Part shown: piece by piece, positions 1 to 12,344 of the stretch
Layout: each line of letters starts with the position of its first letter
Position numbering within the stretch: the stretch's first letter is position 1
Origin: Datnioides undecimradiatus
Taxonomy: Eukaryota; Chordata; Actinopteri; Lobotiformes; Datnioididae
Direction: 5' to 3'
DNA: 64,000 bases
Assembly: GCA_008933995.1 (NCBI GenBank)
Contig: WARS01000030.1
Span: 1,808,501 to 1,872,500, forward strand
The notes under the pieces: generated by a model
The model's input: only the letters and a program-made list of their open reading frames with translations
Databases searched by the model: none
What the model was told of the DNA's origin: nothing
Program-made: the position numbers and the translations under genes

Positions 1-314
1 GTTGCTGCTGTCATTACAGCTTGTCATCTGTCACACATAGATGAGGTGTTGTAGAGTCTTATAGCTTGTAATAATGGCCCACTGAGTATTTGATACGAGT
101 CTGTATTTCTTCATTCAAAGGAATCCCCAATTCATTTACAATCTCCTCCTGTTTGGAAAAAATATAGTGACCTGGAGTTTAGTAAATTGCTAAGCCTATT
201 TAAAATTAAACCATATGTTTGTTAGGGAAGGTAAGGAAAGGTTTTTTTCTGTGCAGTGACAAAAATCTAAAAAAAAAGTATTGAGTTGTTTGATTGCAAT
301 ATCTTGTCTTTTAG

Positions 315-1216
315 GTGGAGGTTTGGAAAGATCTGGCAGTATAGTCCGTGTTGAAGCCCACCCAGAGTCCAGATCACAGAAACCTGTTGTGAAGCCGCCA
401 AGCACTGATGGAAGTGGCTCCTGGCGATGGAAACCACCAGAACAAAGAGCTTCACTTCGACAGTCAGCTTTCAACCTTAACGACTTGAACAGACACACGG
501 ATAGCTGTGATTCACTGAGGGATGGAGGGTCAGTGGATGGGCGGAGAAGTGTGACAGGGACAGAAACTGAGAGCGAAGTGGGGGGAGAGGGAGGGGGAGG
601 AGGAGCAAACATATCTACAAACCATCCACATCCACATGTTATACACCCTTTACATCCCTTACATCTCAATAACCCCAACAATTTTCAGCACCCCAACTTT
701 AATCCAAACAGTGCCAATAATCCCAATTTTAATAACGCTCAATTTAACCCAAACTCTAACTCCAACATGACATTCTCCCCCACTGTTACCTTTGCTCCTC
801 CCTTCCACCCCCACCCTCAGGCCATTACCACCATCAGGGTCACCCCAGTCGAGGGAACAGCTGCCAGTAGTGACGGTGGCTCAGACTGCCAGTCAGTTGC
901 CTCCTCCAGCCGTGAGTCAACCCTTAGAAGGAAGAGTGGCTCTCACATCGTCCATGTCCCTGATCGGGGGCCCACCCCCGACCTCCACAGCAATCATCCC
1001 CTTTGTGATGACAGTAACCGCCTCGATAATGAAAGCAACAATCGTTTTCAAGAAAACCTTCGAAATTTTCAAGAAAACCCCATCCATCCTAACCACCCCA
1101 ACCGGCAGTTGATGGGGATGTTTGGCCGTCCAAGCCCTACCCCTCCCCCTACCTTACCTCGGCCAATCCTGACTCATACTCCGCCTCCTACTCTGGGGTT
1201 GGCCTATAAAGAATGA
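315..1216 (+). CDS. plppr4: plppr4 (PRG-1) last coding exon, C-terminal cytoplasmic tail
   Basis: Phospholipid phosphatase-related protein 4 (PRG-1) is a six-pass neuronal membrane protein that tunes lysophosphatidate signalling at excitatory synapses. Only the last exon is here: 299 residues plus one split codon, ending in TGA. The acceptor AG is at 313-314. Recognition rests on tail motifs that I recall from the mammalian protein, in the same order: IVRVEAHPE, GSWRWKPPE, SLRQ, LNDLNR, ITTIRVTPVEG, STLRRK and a terminal AYKE (AYKD in mammals). Between LNDLNR and ITTIRVTP this copy carries a long Gly, His, Asn and Pro-rich insertion (about 590-830) that mammals largely lack. The phosphatase-like membrane domain lies off the left edge. 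A plppr4 paralogue is possible, but PLPPR1, 2 and 5 have short, different tails. Confidence 0.9.
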
Positions 1217-1686
1217 TGTGGTCAGTAAGTAAGTTCATCCATCACACCTGTGATAAAAATGCACACTACTTTCTGTGGCCATACCGAACTTCAGATTGAA
1301 AGAAATATGAATTGAAATTTGGTCAGTCAACAGGGGATTACATATTAGTCCCACCCACAACCCCTCGTCTGACTGATTAGGTCACAGTTTATAGGTTAAT
1401 GAGTCCCTGCAGCATCCCAGCTGGTTTAGTAACCAACCAGATGAATGTTGTGTCATACTAAAAGATGTAGTGTGAGCTTATCAAAGCCTACTAGCAATAG
1501 TGTCATGCCTTAAAGAGTACAAACACAATTTGTTCAGCTGGCCATTTTCAACTTGGCCAATCAAGGATCCTGCCCAGGGCCCTAAACATTAAAGGTGAGT
1601 TTTATTCAACATTTTTTCTTATGTTTATTTACATCAAGGGATGCTGCATAAACCATTTTGTTTTGTTTTGTTTTTTACATAAATGT

Positions 1687-1692
1687 AATAAA
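1687..1692 (+). promoter_or_regulatory. candidate poly(A) signal of plppr4
   Basis: AATAAA lies 471 bases after the plppr4 stop codon, and a second AATAAA follows at 1731-1736. Either could give a short 3' UTR. No transcript end can be seen directly. Confidence 0.35.
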
Positions 1693-3709
1693 TTTAGTAC
1701 ATTTGCTTTAAGAAGAATGATTATGGCCTAAATAAACTGCTCAGCCTCAGACTCCCTCTTTCTTAAATCTGTACCATAACTCTTGGCCAGCCAAATGACT
1801 CTGTTCCCCTTTCCTTCAAATAATAGGTCAGCTGTAAATGGCAAATAGGAAGCATTCGTATCACATCTAAAATATATACATATACAATATATTCTTAGCT
1901 TTCATCCTGTCAGATGCAGGTAACAATATTGATACTTAAACTTTACAATGTTACCATACTAGTTGGAATTTTGCATTCAAAGCACATAAATGTGCCATAT
2001 TTGTACAAATGATTCTGTTGGTTCACTGTGGAAATTAAACCCATAGTTTCGAATTTTGTCTGGGCTACAAGGAGTTCCTTTTGGGCAATAACAGTATCTC
2101 TCAGTTCATGGTGGTATTGTATCTGTGTTGAATAAGAATAATTTTATGTAACATACAATGTGTTTAAATATAGTAAAACAAGCACTCTCTTTTTTAGATG
2201 CTGTGTTTTAATGATGTATAGTATATGAATTAACCGTCCGTGTAGTAGCTGTACTGAACATGAACACACACAGTAACTGAATCATCTAAACAAACTTAGA
2301 CCATACAAAAGTTCAAAGACTGAAGAAAGTGTTTTCTTTCTTTCTTTGGTTCAATGTCTAAACTAATCACAAGTCCCACTTTTAAGGTAAAAGTCATGAT
2401 ATGTTATGAAAAAGTAACAATATTGTGAAAATAACAGAAAAGAGGAAATTATTACAATAACAAAATGTAATTTAGCAACACAAAAAACTATACCAGCATG
2501 GAAGTAATTTACAAATGAGCCATTACAACAGAACAAGAGAGTTTATAAATTTAAGAAAATAAATGCATAATATTAAAATCTTAAAGCATAATTTACTAGA
2601 AAGTAAAAAGAATTGTCATTTAAAAAATTACAGAGTCATAATAATACATAATAATACATGAAGAAAGTCATAATTTAGTGATTTTTAATTATTAGTGTGT
2701 ATTGTATGTTTGGAGGGTTGAGTTTTAGCATTATCCAGAGTTACAGGTGACTTGACATGTCTGTCCTAAAATGTATGTTACATATATCTGAAGCCTATAA
2801 CTGTAGATTCTTAAATGACAACCCAACAGTTTGACAAGTAGGCAGAGAGGATACTGCCACCAGTTTACTAAAAAAAAAAAAAATAGTAATAGAAAATTAA
2901 TACAATTTGACAGTTGTATTCTAGAAATATAAATCTTAAGAAAATTTGAATTTTATTTTCATAATGTTGCGACGAAATGTTACAACTTTTTTTGTGAAAT
3001 TATAATGTATCATTGCGATTATGACTTTTTCTTCTAACAACTTTATTAATTTTGCTTGTCATTACTTTTGTCTCACTTAATTCATTCTTGAAATCAATAA
3101 TTTCCTCATTAGCAGTGAAAGCATAATATTCCACAATAACTTTGCTTGTGTATTCTTCATTTATAAAAGACTTAAGTGATAATTTTCTTAGCCCTGTGTT
3201 TACATTCTTGTTTAACACAGTGCCCAAATGCCATCAAACAAGAAGTCATGGACTGTGGGCTAGTGATGTACTTATACTGTGTTCGTATAGGGCTGCAATG
3301 GCTATTTGTAGTCAGTATTTTGATGGAAATCTGCCTGGAAATGTAAAGATCCTAACATTTGGATCATGTAGAATGTACAGAATTTGTAGAACTGTTTATT
3401 TGACAAAGCACAATAATTGCAGTTCGATTACAGTGGTATTTATAGCTTTGTACATATCTATAGAATATCTGCAATGTCTGACTTATGGTCAGATATGTTT
3501 TTGCTTATTGCATCTGTGGTTCTATGGGTATAATGATGATTTAGGTGTGTTGATGTGTTTTTTAATGGAATGGACAACTTGTTATACAGAGTATTTTATT
3601 TAAATGACCTGATATATCATATGCTGGAATGTGACAGATGCTTTTTAACTGCTACTTATCTCCTTTACATGTGTTGATGTGTTTAGACATATTTTATTTG
3701 CTGCCAAAC

Positions 3710-3715
3710 AATAAA
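3710..3715 (+). promoter_or_regulatory. candidate distal poly(A) signal of plppr4
   Basis: AATAAA preceded by a GT-rich stretch (about 3670-3690), 2.5 kb after the stop codon. Mammalian PLPPR4 has a long 3' UTR, so this distal site is plausible. This is inference. Confidence 0.3.
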
Positions 3716-4027
3716 GAATGGACACAGATAAATAAGATGTAGAGCTTGCATGGAAGCAGCCTAATTGGTCAACAAAAACATGTACAGTGTTTGATGAAAA
3801 GTACTCTAGGGGGTTTCTGTGGTTTTTGTGGTAACCAATGATCTTTTGGACATTGTTGCTGTTATTTATTTTAGCTGGATGCTTGGAGGGAACAGGCAGT
3901 AGTAGGTGTGAATCTGAAGTGCGATCAAAATGTTTTTTAGTTTCTGCTCGTCCTGGACATAGAACAGTAGGATAATGGGCGTGCAGCAGCTGTTACCAAT
4001 AACTGTTACAAGTAATAAAACTGATTT

Positions 4028-4309
4028 GCGGCTGTGGCTCAGTGGTAGAGTGGGTTGTCCACCTATCAGAGGATTGGTGGTTTGATCCCTGGTTCCTCTG
4101 GGCTGCTTGCCGAAGTGTCCTTGGGCAAGACACTAACAACTCCTAATTGCCCCTGATGCTGTGTCATCGGTATGAATGGATTAGATTTCCTTTGTTTCCT
4201 TAGTTCCACTTGGTGTGAATGCTGACTTGTAATGCAAAAGCGCTTGAAGTCGTCAGATGACTAGAAAAGCGCTATATAAGTACAAGCCATTTACCAGTTT
4301 ACCATTTGC
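4028..4309 (+). mobile_element. tRNA-derived SINE, near full length
   Basis: The head reads like a tRNA, with an A-box-like TGGCTCAGTGG and a B-box-like GGTTTGATCCC about 35 bases later. The body ends in the segment with GCGCTATATAAGTACA and CCATTTACC that is shared by a very abundant teleost SINE family. Two shorter fragments of the same 3' part occur at 19944-20033 (reverse) and 39395-39465. It would be transcribed by RNA polymerase III and moved by a partner LINE. Confidence 0.8.
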
Positions 4310-6719
4310 ATCACACAGAGTTACATGATTTTATGTGACCTCTGAATGGTCACATAAAAGCATCTGCTTCAAGGGGAATGGAGACCACATTGAAGTAATG
4401 TATAGTTTTTGTTTTTATTAGGGTTAGTCTGAAAACATCTTGATCTTTGCCCTCTTTTTGGAGTGGGATAATTTATAGTGGGGGGTAAGCTGCAGCCCTA
4501 TATTTTTAGTAAGCACTGTAATTTGCTTAGTTTTGTCAATTTAAAATAAAATCAGAATATACATTTAATCTTTCAATGATAAGAAATATGATGTGAAAGA
4601 TGATTATGATGAAAAAGATTAATGAGCTTGATGTACAGTAAAAATGGACTACTGCAGGAATTTCTTTTTATGGTCATCATTCATTTTAAGCATGTATAAG
4701 TTATTTAAAGTTAGTTTACTAAGTGATGTTTTCTACTATTGTGATTGTGCCACTATAGAGCAGCACAGTTTATTTATATATGTGGCTAAGGAAAATCATA
4801 TTGTTTACTGCAGACTAAGAAATACTCCTACAACAAAATATTAAATAAAACACATCCAGGACTAGTGCTAAATAATTACATTTAAGAACACACTTCATAA
4901 ATTCTGTAGAGTAGAGTAACATACGGAATTAAAACATGACAATCAATTTGCTAGCTATAATAACAACTATCATTGGAAAATTTGCTGTGTTGTTGATGTT
5001 CAACCAAAGGTGTTCCTTTTGATATTGGAAACACTGCAGTTTGTCTTTTTGCCACTTAAAAAGATCATTTCAAACAGATAGCTCACTTTTTAGTAGTCAA
5101 GTATTAATCATGAATGGTGAAACAGTATTACATAAAAGTTGAATTGCCCTCCAGCTTCACAGTGCAACTGCATATTATCTGGATTTGTTATGTTATGTTA
5201 CACAATAATGGATACGATTGAAAATTTGACAAACTGCACAAATTACTGAGCCCTGGCTGTAGCCTAGCTTTATTTACGTGTAGGTAAAACAAAGTGTTTA
5301 CCACAGGAGTTCTATGGTTAGAGTCTGACTTTGACAGGTAGATGTACCTGGATTTTCTTTCAGTTCCAACCCAGAAACCCCAAATCTTGCTAAAAATTTC
5401 TATTTTTTATTTTAATTTTTTAAATTTTTATTAATTTTTTTGTTACAATTTCAGAGAAACAGAACAGAATTAAATAGTTTTAAGGGTCTCCACAGTAGTG
5501 TTGTTATTATTATAACACATTCTGGAGGAATCCTGCAAAGTTTATTGTTTGTTCACTTCCACCACATCTCAGCTTCAGTGTTCATGAAGAATTTTAGTGT
5601 TAAATGTGAACTGAGATACAGTAAAATAGCTCCTATAAAAACAAATAATGATACATAAATATGTTATTCCTGTGTATGGTCTTGAAGACATAGAGGTATA
5701 TTTTAATATGATAGATGCTGTGGAATGTGGTTTGCAATTAAACACAAGAAATAAGATGTTATCAAATTTGATGTAAAAGGCTTGTCAGTGAATTATAGTT
5801 TCATTTAATGTGTAGTTAAATTCAAATTGCAGCTGAAGTATTGGTTCATGAGTTTTATATGTTATGTTTCAGTTCATATCATATGTCATAATGTGTTTTA
5901 TAAATTTGTTCTCATCTGAATCATCTTTTTTGATACTGATATTGTTTTTGTTCTCTTACCTATTAAGAAGTCATTGTTACTAAAATTCATTTTCTGCACT
6001 GGTCATTTTAAAACCATGGCTGCAGATCGATGTGTTTTGAATTAAGATAATGGGAAGCAATTAGATTATGAAGACACTTGAGAGAATGGCAATGAACCAA
6101 GAAGACATGGGTGTATGCTAAAATATGGTTTGAATAAAACAGACTACATTGTAGTTCAAACAATTTGTGGACACCAAAATAAAACTGTGCATAGTTTCAA
6201 GCACAGTGATTGCATTGACACTCCAGGCACACCTTAATGTGCTGACAAGTTACCAGCAAAGTTTTGCAGGTTTGCAAATGCAAGCTCAAGAATGATCATT
6301 TTCTGGAAGAATGTCACAGTGTCTGATTATTGCTGCCACATAAGTAGGGCCCAATAACTGAAATGCGTATCTATGTCTAATTTAGCCACAGGAAATCATG
6401 CTTTATCCACTATTAGCTTTTGACTATGTTGTAATGAGATGTATTAATTTGCTAATTTTAAATAAGTAATTTTAGTTGTATTTTTTAATTTGCATTTGCA
6501 GAAGTGAATATTCTATAAAATTCAGATGATATTCAGACATTTCTGAAGCCTGTCTTACACTGTCATCAGCTAATTGCTTCAGCATGTAAATCCATAGAAC
6601 TCCCAGACAAAACTTGTTTTGTTTCTGGAAGAATTTCAACAGTCAAATTTTAATTTAGACTTTTGATTTGTTTATGTGAAAGGGATCTTTTTATAGCTGC
6701 TTGCTATATTTGTTGCTAA

Positions 6720-6733
6720 TTACCATGGCAACC
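6720..6733 (-). promoter_or_regulatory. RFX X-box-like motif
   Basis: Read on the minus strand this is GGTTGCCATGGTAA, one base short of the RFX palindrome GTTGCCATGGTAAC. RFX factors bind such sites in ciliary and neuronal enhancers. Function here is inference from the motif alone. Confidence 0.35.
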
Positions 6734-6812
6734 ATCTCCATTTCTCAGTTCATTTAGTCCTAACAGTTGATCCTACAACCTGCCAAGAAGAAAGTGTTTT
6801 TCTATACTGTCA

Positions 6813-6876
6813 CTCAAGTGACAATTAAAAGATAAAAGATACTATTGATGGTAGTATCTTTTAACTGTCACTTGAG
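6813..6876. repeat. 64-base imperfect hairpin
   Basis: The left arm (6813-6844) and right arm (6852-6876) are complementary with one mismatch and a 7-base direct repeat (AAAAGAT) inserted in the left arm. The loop is 7 bases. It could be an old palindromic transposon remnant or a transcribed stem-loop; nothing identifies it further. Confidence 0.6.
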
Positions 6877-9611
6877 GATCCTAAAAGGAGTCAAACGTGA
6901 TTGACTCTTTGAATTTGTACTACAAGTTAGCCAGGGAACCAGCTTTTGAAATTCAGTTTTCTATGACTTTCTGTGATGCATTACAGCAGACGGGTCAGAT
7001 CAGGACTTTCATGTACTTACAAACATGCTGATTCAGTGGGAAGCTATTTGTTTCTCATCTGACAAAGGACTCCAGGACTACATAATGGTTGTGAGCAAAC
7101 TGACTGACTGTATTCACAAAAAAGTCTTATCTTGAAGATTATTTTTTAAAAATAAAGTAGATGAGAATATTTTACACAATCTATCTCTTTCTTTGACATA
7201 TGATCAAGGCAGTGGGCTTTCCTGAAGATTGTCTAACAAGACTGTAACTATATAAATAAGGCAATACTATTGTCGCATGTCCAACTGGACCTAGTCACAG
7301 AGTATTATACAGAATAAACTCAGCAAAGCTCTTGGATTTTTATTGTGGGTTCAAGTTTGGTGGGTATTCTTTTCAGATTTGTATAGTAATCATTTGAGCT
7401 ATAAGCTGAATGATCAGCAGTTCACTAACAGATTAGTGGTATTTTGCGGTTTTCCACTGCTATAAATGGACCTTTGTATCTTTATACATCTTTATACTGT
7501 GTATATCTCTTGATTATGAGTCCATGTTAATAGTTTTGGTTGTTAGCTTGGTGGAAAATGCTAATATTAGGCATAGAATAAAAGATATTCTTTGCCAGGC
7601 CTGGAGTCATTCACCTACAAATCCATCCATTTACAACATGAGCAGTGTTCAGTCTACAGTCAACCAGTTTTTATACACTGTTTAATTTGCAAGGACTTAA
7701 ACTCCATTTTGAGGTTTCAATGGCTAGGCCTCACATCTGACAAACTAAAAAGCTAAATGCTTTTTAAGAGAAATAGAAAACGATTGCGACATGTGAATAC
7801 TTTGTGGCAAGGAAGTACTGCCTTTTATATGCAGAAACCTTGAGCAGAAGCATTTTCTGGCTGGGTGAGAAGGAGAGAAAAAAGAAAGGGGGGAGTAAAA
7901 CATTGAGTTGGTATTAATACGATTACAATGCATACAGATGAAGAGGCAGGGAAGAGGAACTTATAGGATCATAGGAAGGCCCCCTTCAGTCTAGGCCTAC
8001 CTTCAAAACAAAAGGATGGATCTGGGATAACCTGAGCTAGGCTTCACTATAAGCTTTATTAAAGACAAAGGTTTTGAGCCTACAATTTAATGTGAACAGA
8101 GTATCCAAGTAACCCTGCATTCTGGTAAGAGTTTAAGAGACAAGTGAATCTGATTTCTTCTGTTCCGTGAATACAAGTTGTGATCAAAATGTTCTTAGGA
8201 ATAAACATTCCTGATTCCAGTCACACCCTGGAAGTTGCACTATGTGACCCCTCTAAATACCATCAGTGATATGTGCTCAGTGTTCATTGGATGTCCTCAT
8301 GTCTTCCATCAATGCGCTGGGTGAGTGTTGGCACTGCCAAAAAATAGTGTGTTCTGTGTACCTGCTATGTACTGGACCCATCGCACACAATTTTTCTCCA
8401 TGGAACACTGACTTCCTTCTTTGACAGTATGAACGTTTCTTCCACTAAGACTGTTGTTTGTCATCCCTACCTGATATTGAATCAGGTTTTGATGGTTGCT
8501 TACTGTTGTTAACAGTTGTGTGTGGGTAGCATCACAGATGCATTACTGAAACTAGTTACATTATTGCCTCTAACTGGTGATTGTGCAGCTGCAGCTTGCT
8601 CCCTTTTTACCAGGACATACTGCATTCAGGAACAGCAGACACATCAGAAAACATCTTGATCACACCTTGTAATAATATTCTGTTTAACCATATGTTGGTA
8701 TAATCAAGTCTATGAACATGTATACAACAGCGACTGTATACTGTCAATGGCAGATATCCTAAAGTATCTGTTTTCCAGTGGTGCCGCTGTAACAAAATAA
8801 AAGTTTGATATCAAACCTGTCTGTCACAGTTTGTACTTATTTCATTCTGATTTCATGGATATCATATAACAGCTGAAGGAACTGCACTGAAATTAGGTTT
8901 AGGTTGAATATTTGATAGATACTCTCTGGATTCAGATATGTCAAGCCAATATTTGGCAAACAGAAATCACAAAATTAAGTTCATTTTTAATATGTAAAGG
9001 TAGGTAAATAGGTAAATATCCTCCATATTTGAAACGGTATTTATTCTTCTTACGTATAGTTGAAATATTAAAGGAATCTCTCCACCATCTCCAGCTCCTA
9101 AACATAGAGTATGAAGACTTTCAGTTTACTTGATCACATAGGGTTAAATGAAGAGAATCAAAAGGTAATGAAACCTTAAAGCTGTTTCTTGTTGGCACAA
9201 TTATTTTGTGTGTGGTGTAGCTCAAAAGTCACTTTTAAGTTGCGTACTTGCAAAAATTTCAGAAAGGGCCCAACAGAGAAGGAAAAGAAAGGATGTGAAT
9301 TCATTAATGGAAGCCACTCTGATTATTATTAGCATATTGAGTGACAGTTATAGGGCCAAGTTATAATATTATAAGGTCACTTAAATCTGGATCACATTTG
9401 AAGAGGAAGAAAAAAATGGGATGGGATGTAGAAATGATGACTAACACATTTACTGGTTTGCAGATTTAAAATGAAATATACGACATTTACTTTACAAATT
9501 TCTCTCTCATCTCTTTTTACCTCAGTTTACCCTCTCCCTCTGTCTTGCTTATTCACCCTCAAGCTCTGCCCACTCCCCTTGTTGCTGCTGCAACCCTGCA
9601 ATCTCAGTTGA

Positions 9612-9628
9612 GTTTCCATGGCAATAAC
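9612..9628 (+). promoter_or_regulatory. second RFX X-box-like motif
   Basis: GTTTCCATGGCAATAAC has the central CCATGGCAA of the X-box with weaker outer bases. It lies about 2.9 kb from the better site at 6720. Confidence 0.2.
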
Positions 9629-9659
9629 TTGAAGAGGAGCAGAGAAACCAAAGAGACTC

Positions 9660-9676
9660 GGGGGGGGTGGGGGGGG
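9660..9676 (+). repeat. G8-T-G8 run
   Basis: Two runs of eight G separated by one T. This could fold as a G-quadruplex or simply be a slippage-prone homopolymer. Confidence 0.6.
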
Positions 9677-12040
9677 TAAGAGGTGGATAATAGATAGAAA
9701 AAGACAGAGATATGCTTTATGCATATCTGAACAAATATTCAATCTTGTGTTCATGTAATGTGTTTTTTCTATTGTATGCTTATGTTACACTGTGTGTATG
9801 TATTTGTGTACACACTGCAGACAAAAGTATTTATTAGCTGGTCAGAGAAATTCACCATAACAACTATGCCAGAGAGTTCAATACACTGAAGCACCATAAA
9901 TACACACAGTCTTGAATGTGTATAATCCACCATTTAGGGAAAAGCAGCAATCAATGTTGAGTGGTTTGCACATTCAGGAGAAAGGATAACCTCAGTCTTA
10001 TTTGACAAACTAGTGCTTGTTTACCCTAAAGTTCAGAGATTTCATCAATTTCTTTTTGTGGCAGTGCAACAGGGTGGAATACTGTCATCAGTGTGCCACA
10101 TAAGGAACACAACAGGTTGGATGCAAAATGCAGACTCTGCAAATTAGTGAGGGCACAGGAAGAGTCAGAGTCCATAAAGCAAGCAAAGCCCATGAAAACC
10201 AAAAATCCAAAATAGTGAGTAAAACACAAAGCATTCTCAGGAAAACACGTGAAACCGTGGCTGGAATGTAAAGCACATGGTATCAGGATGATCTGGCAGG
10301 TAACATAGAGAATGACAATACACACAATAACAGGCAGCCATGAGCAAATAAGACACAAAGTTGAAACTGATGAACCGAAAATTAACACAGGCTGGAAACC
10401 ACAGGAAGCAGCTACACACTAGGGAAAATGCTCGCAAATGAAACATAACAAGAATGAAAACTCAAAACCATAGTTTGTTCATTGGGGTGGCATTTTTTAG
10501 ATAACGAACTGATGAATGAATCTACATGTAGTGATAATGGAAGTTAACAAACAGCTAGTAGAGTGGTCAAAGTCATGTCTGTATGTCTATATGACACAAA
10601 AACGTTTTGTGACACTGTAACATAAGACTACTTCTGCAAGATACCACTTATTGGGAAAATGTTTAAGGTTTAAGCATTTAAACAAGCAACTATTGCTATT
10701 ACATGTCAGCCTTTTTGGCATATATCACTCTTTGGAATAGGCCCTCTACTCCAATTTCTTGATTTCTTTTTGTCAGTGTTTTCCAGTAGTGCTACATTCT
10801 GATGTAACTACATCAGTGTTTAAGACATTTTTCTTTTTTTCTTTGAACTAAGATAACAGTCTTCAGGTCTTCTTGGGTAGCTTGGTTTTGTTGCTTGAGT
10901 GGGTGATTAGAAATGTGGACAGCAAGTGGTAGAAAACAAGTGTTCAAGGCTATTATCAAATAGAAATGGTTTACAGACAATATATGCAAGACTGCATTGA
11001 TGTTTGAAACTGGTTAATCAACTGAGTAGAAATTTTTTGATTTGTGTATAATTACCACATATAATAATAATAATAATCACTGGCTTTAATTACATTAGAG
11101 GCATTCAATATGTAAGGTACATGGATATATAGAAAGTGACCTGTCATATACATGGCACAGAACAAACCAGCAAACACTGCCTTAAGCAGCTTAGATGGCC
11201 AGTTCTCCAGACAATAAAAATCAATATAGTAGTAAAAATGTTTTAAATAACATTTTTAATTGTTTTGATTTTTCATATACAGTTGTAATCAGGAAACAAC
11301 CTGACATTGGTAAATTGTTATAGAAGAGTAGGAACCTGAATATAATCAGAATTTACATTGATATAATGTATGTTGATGGATGTGATGCTATACTTAACCT
11401 TCTGATAAAGACTGCATTAGAGATCTTTGGAGTCAGTCAACATATCTGTCCCAGTAAGCAGAATATGAAATTTGTTGATACCTGTGTAATAGAAATGTGC
11501 TACAGGACCCTAGGTCAACTGACTTTACACAACCTTATATTAAAGCCAAATTATACACGATTATTTTACCTTAAACAACTTAGCCTCTTCAGTGACACTG
11601 ATAACAGTAATCAAACAGCACCGGCTAGATCGAATGGTAAGGGATGTATATCTGACACCAGCGCCAAACTGAAATTCAGTGGATTAAAAAGTACTGTTGT
11701 TGACAAGCTGAATTTTTTAGCATGGAAAAGGTGTAAACATTTCCTCCTCTGCAAGCTAGGGTCCTCTACCAGGCTGAGAACGAGGGTTCTCATGATATCT
11801 TACATGTCCTACTATTAAGCTTTTTCTGGATTGAGATGTCTGTTGTCTTTCCTGGGATCTATTTAGCCACTGCCAGTTTGGGGGTCACCTCCGGAGTCTT
11901 CTAGTTCCAGTAGCCAAATTTAACATCAGGTGCCCTGGTCCCCTCACCTTGTTTCACTGGGCGGCATCCAGGCAGAGCAAGTAGGCTTCCCAGCCTAGCT
12001 GTGCCTGCCCTAGGACCCTTACTGAATGATGTATGAAAGC

Positions 12041-12117
12041 TAGATCCACGGGATCTTGAACTTGAGTCTCCCGTGTTGTAAGTCAGTCAGTTACCCTACC
12101 AGCTGAGCTATTCGTAA

Positions 12118-12118
<1 letters not shown>
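12041..12118 (-). mobile_element. tRNA-like SINE head or tRNA relic
   Basis: On the minus strand an A box (TAGCTCAGCTGG) and a B-box-like GTTCAAGATCC are spaced as in a tRNA. The anticodon arm does not pair and the acceptor stem is poor, so it is not a working tRNA. The head is bounded on the right by a long CT microsatellite. The sequence at 11860-12040 may be the SINE body. Confidence 0.55.
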
Positions 12119-12119
<1 letters not shown>

Positions 12120-12186
<67 letters not shown>

Positions 12187-12344
12187 CATATATATATACA
12201 CACACATATATATATATACATATATATATACATATATATATATATATACACACACATATATATATACACACACATATATATATATATATATACACACATA
12301 TATATATATATATATAAAATACACACACACATATACATACATGA
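12120..12344. repeat. compound microsatellite (CT)n then AT/AC-rich repeats
   Basis: About 65 bases of CT are followed by some 160 bases of alternating TA and CA tracts. The Arg-Glu and Tyr-Ile open frames over it are repeat artefacts. Confidence 0.95.

Larger units (their letters stand above)
1217..4027 (+). other. plppr4 3' UTR and downstream AT-rich stretch
   Basis: No gene is recognised. The stretch is AT-rich, has candidate poly(A) signals at 1687, 1731 and 3710, and has long A-rich runs around 2400-2660 and 2869-2883. An open frame at 3142-3603 has no start ATG and no recognisable domain. A short stretch at 3869-3918 resembles the beginning of the plppr4 last exon (see findings). Confidence 0.5.
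4310..12040. other. gene-poor AT-rich intergenic stretch
   Basis: No coding exon is recognised on either strand. The stretch was read for hydroxylase-domain motifs of ASPH (for example HVWPHTGP or DVWHPEL in reverse complement) and none was found. It contains a 64-base hairpin, two RFX X-box-like motifs, a G-run pair and probable old dispersed-repeat sequence near 10020-10450. Confidence 0.5.

Noticed and set aside
3142..3603. 153-codon plus-strand open frame
   Set aside because: Starts at TTG, has no domain or splice context, and lies in the probable plppr4 3' UTR. The length can arise by chance, though it is the longest unexplained frame there.
9527..9754. Possible extra minus-strand terminal exon at 9.5-9.65 kb
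   Set aside because: A pyrimidine-rich tract with AG precedes an open frame, but the peptide has no family features and the site overlaps an RFX-like motif and a G run; too weak.
12041..12118. Functional tRNA gene
   Set aside because: Promoter boxes are present but the anticodon and acceptor stems do not pair, so it is a SINE head or relic.
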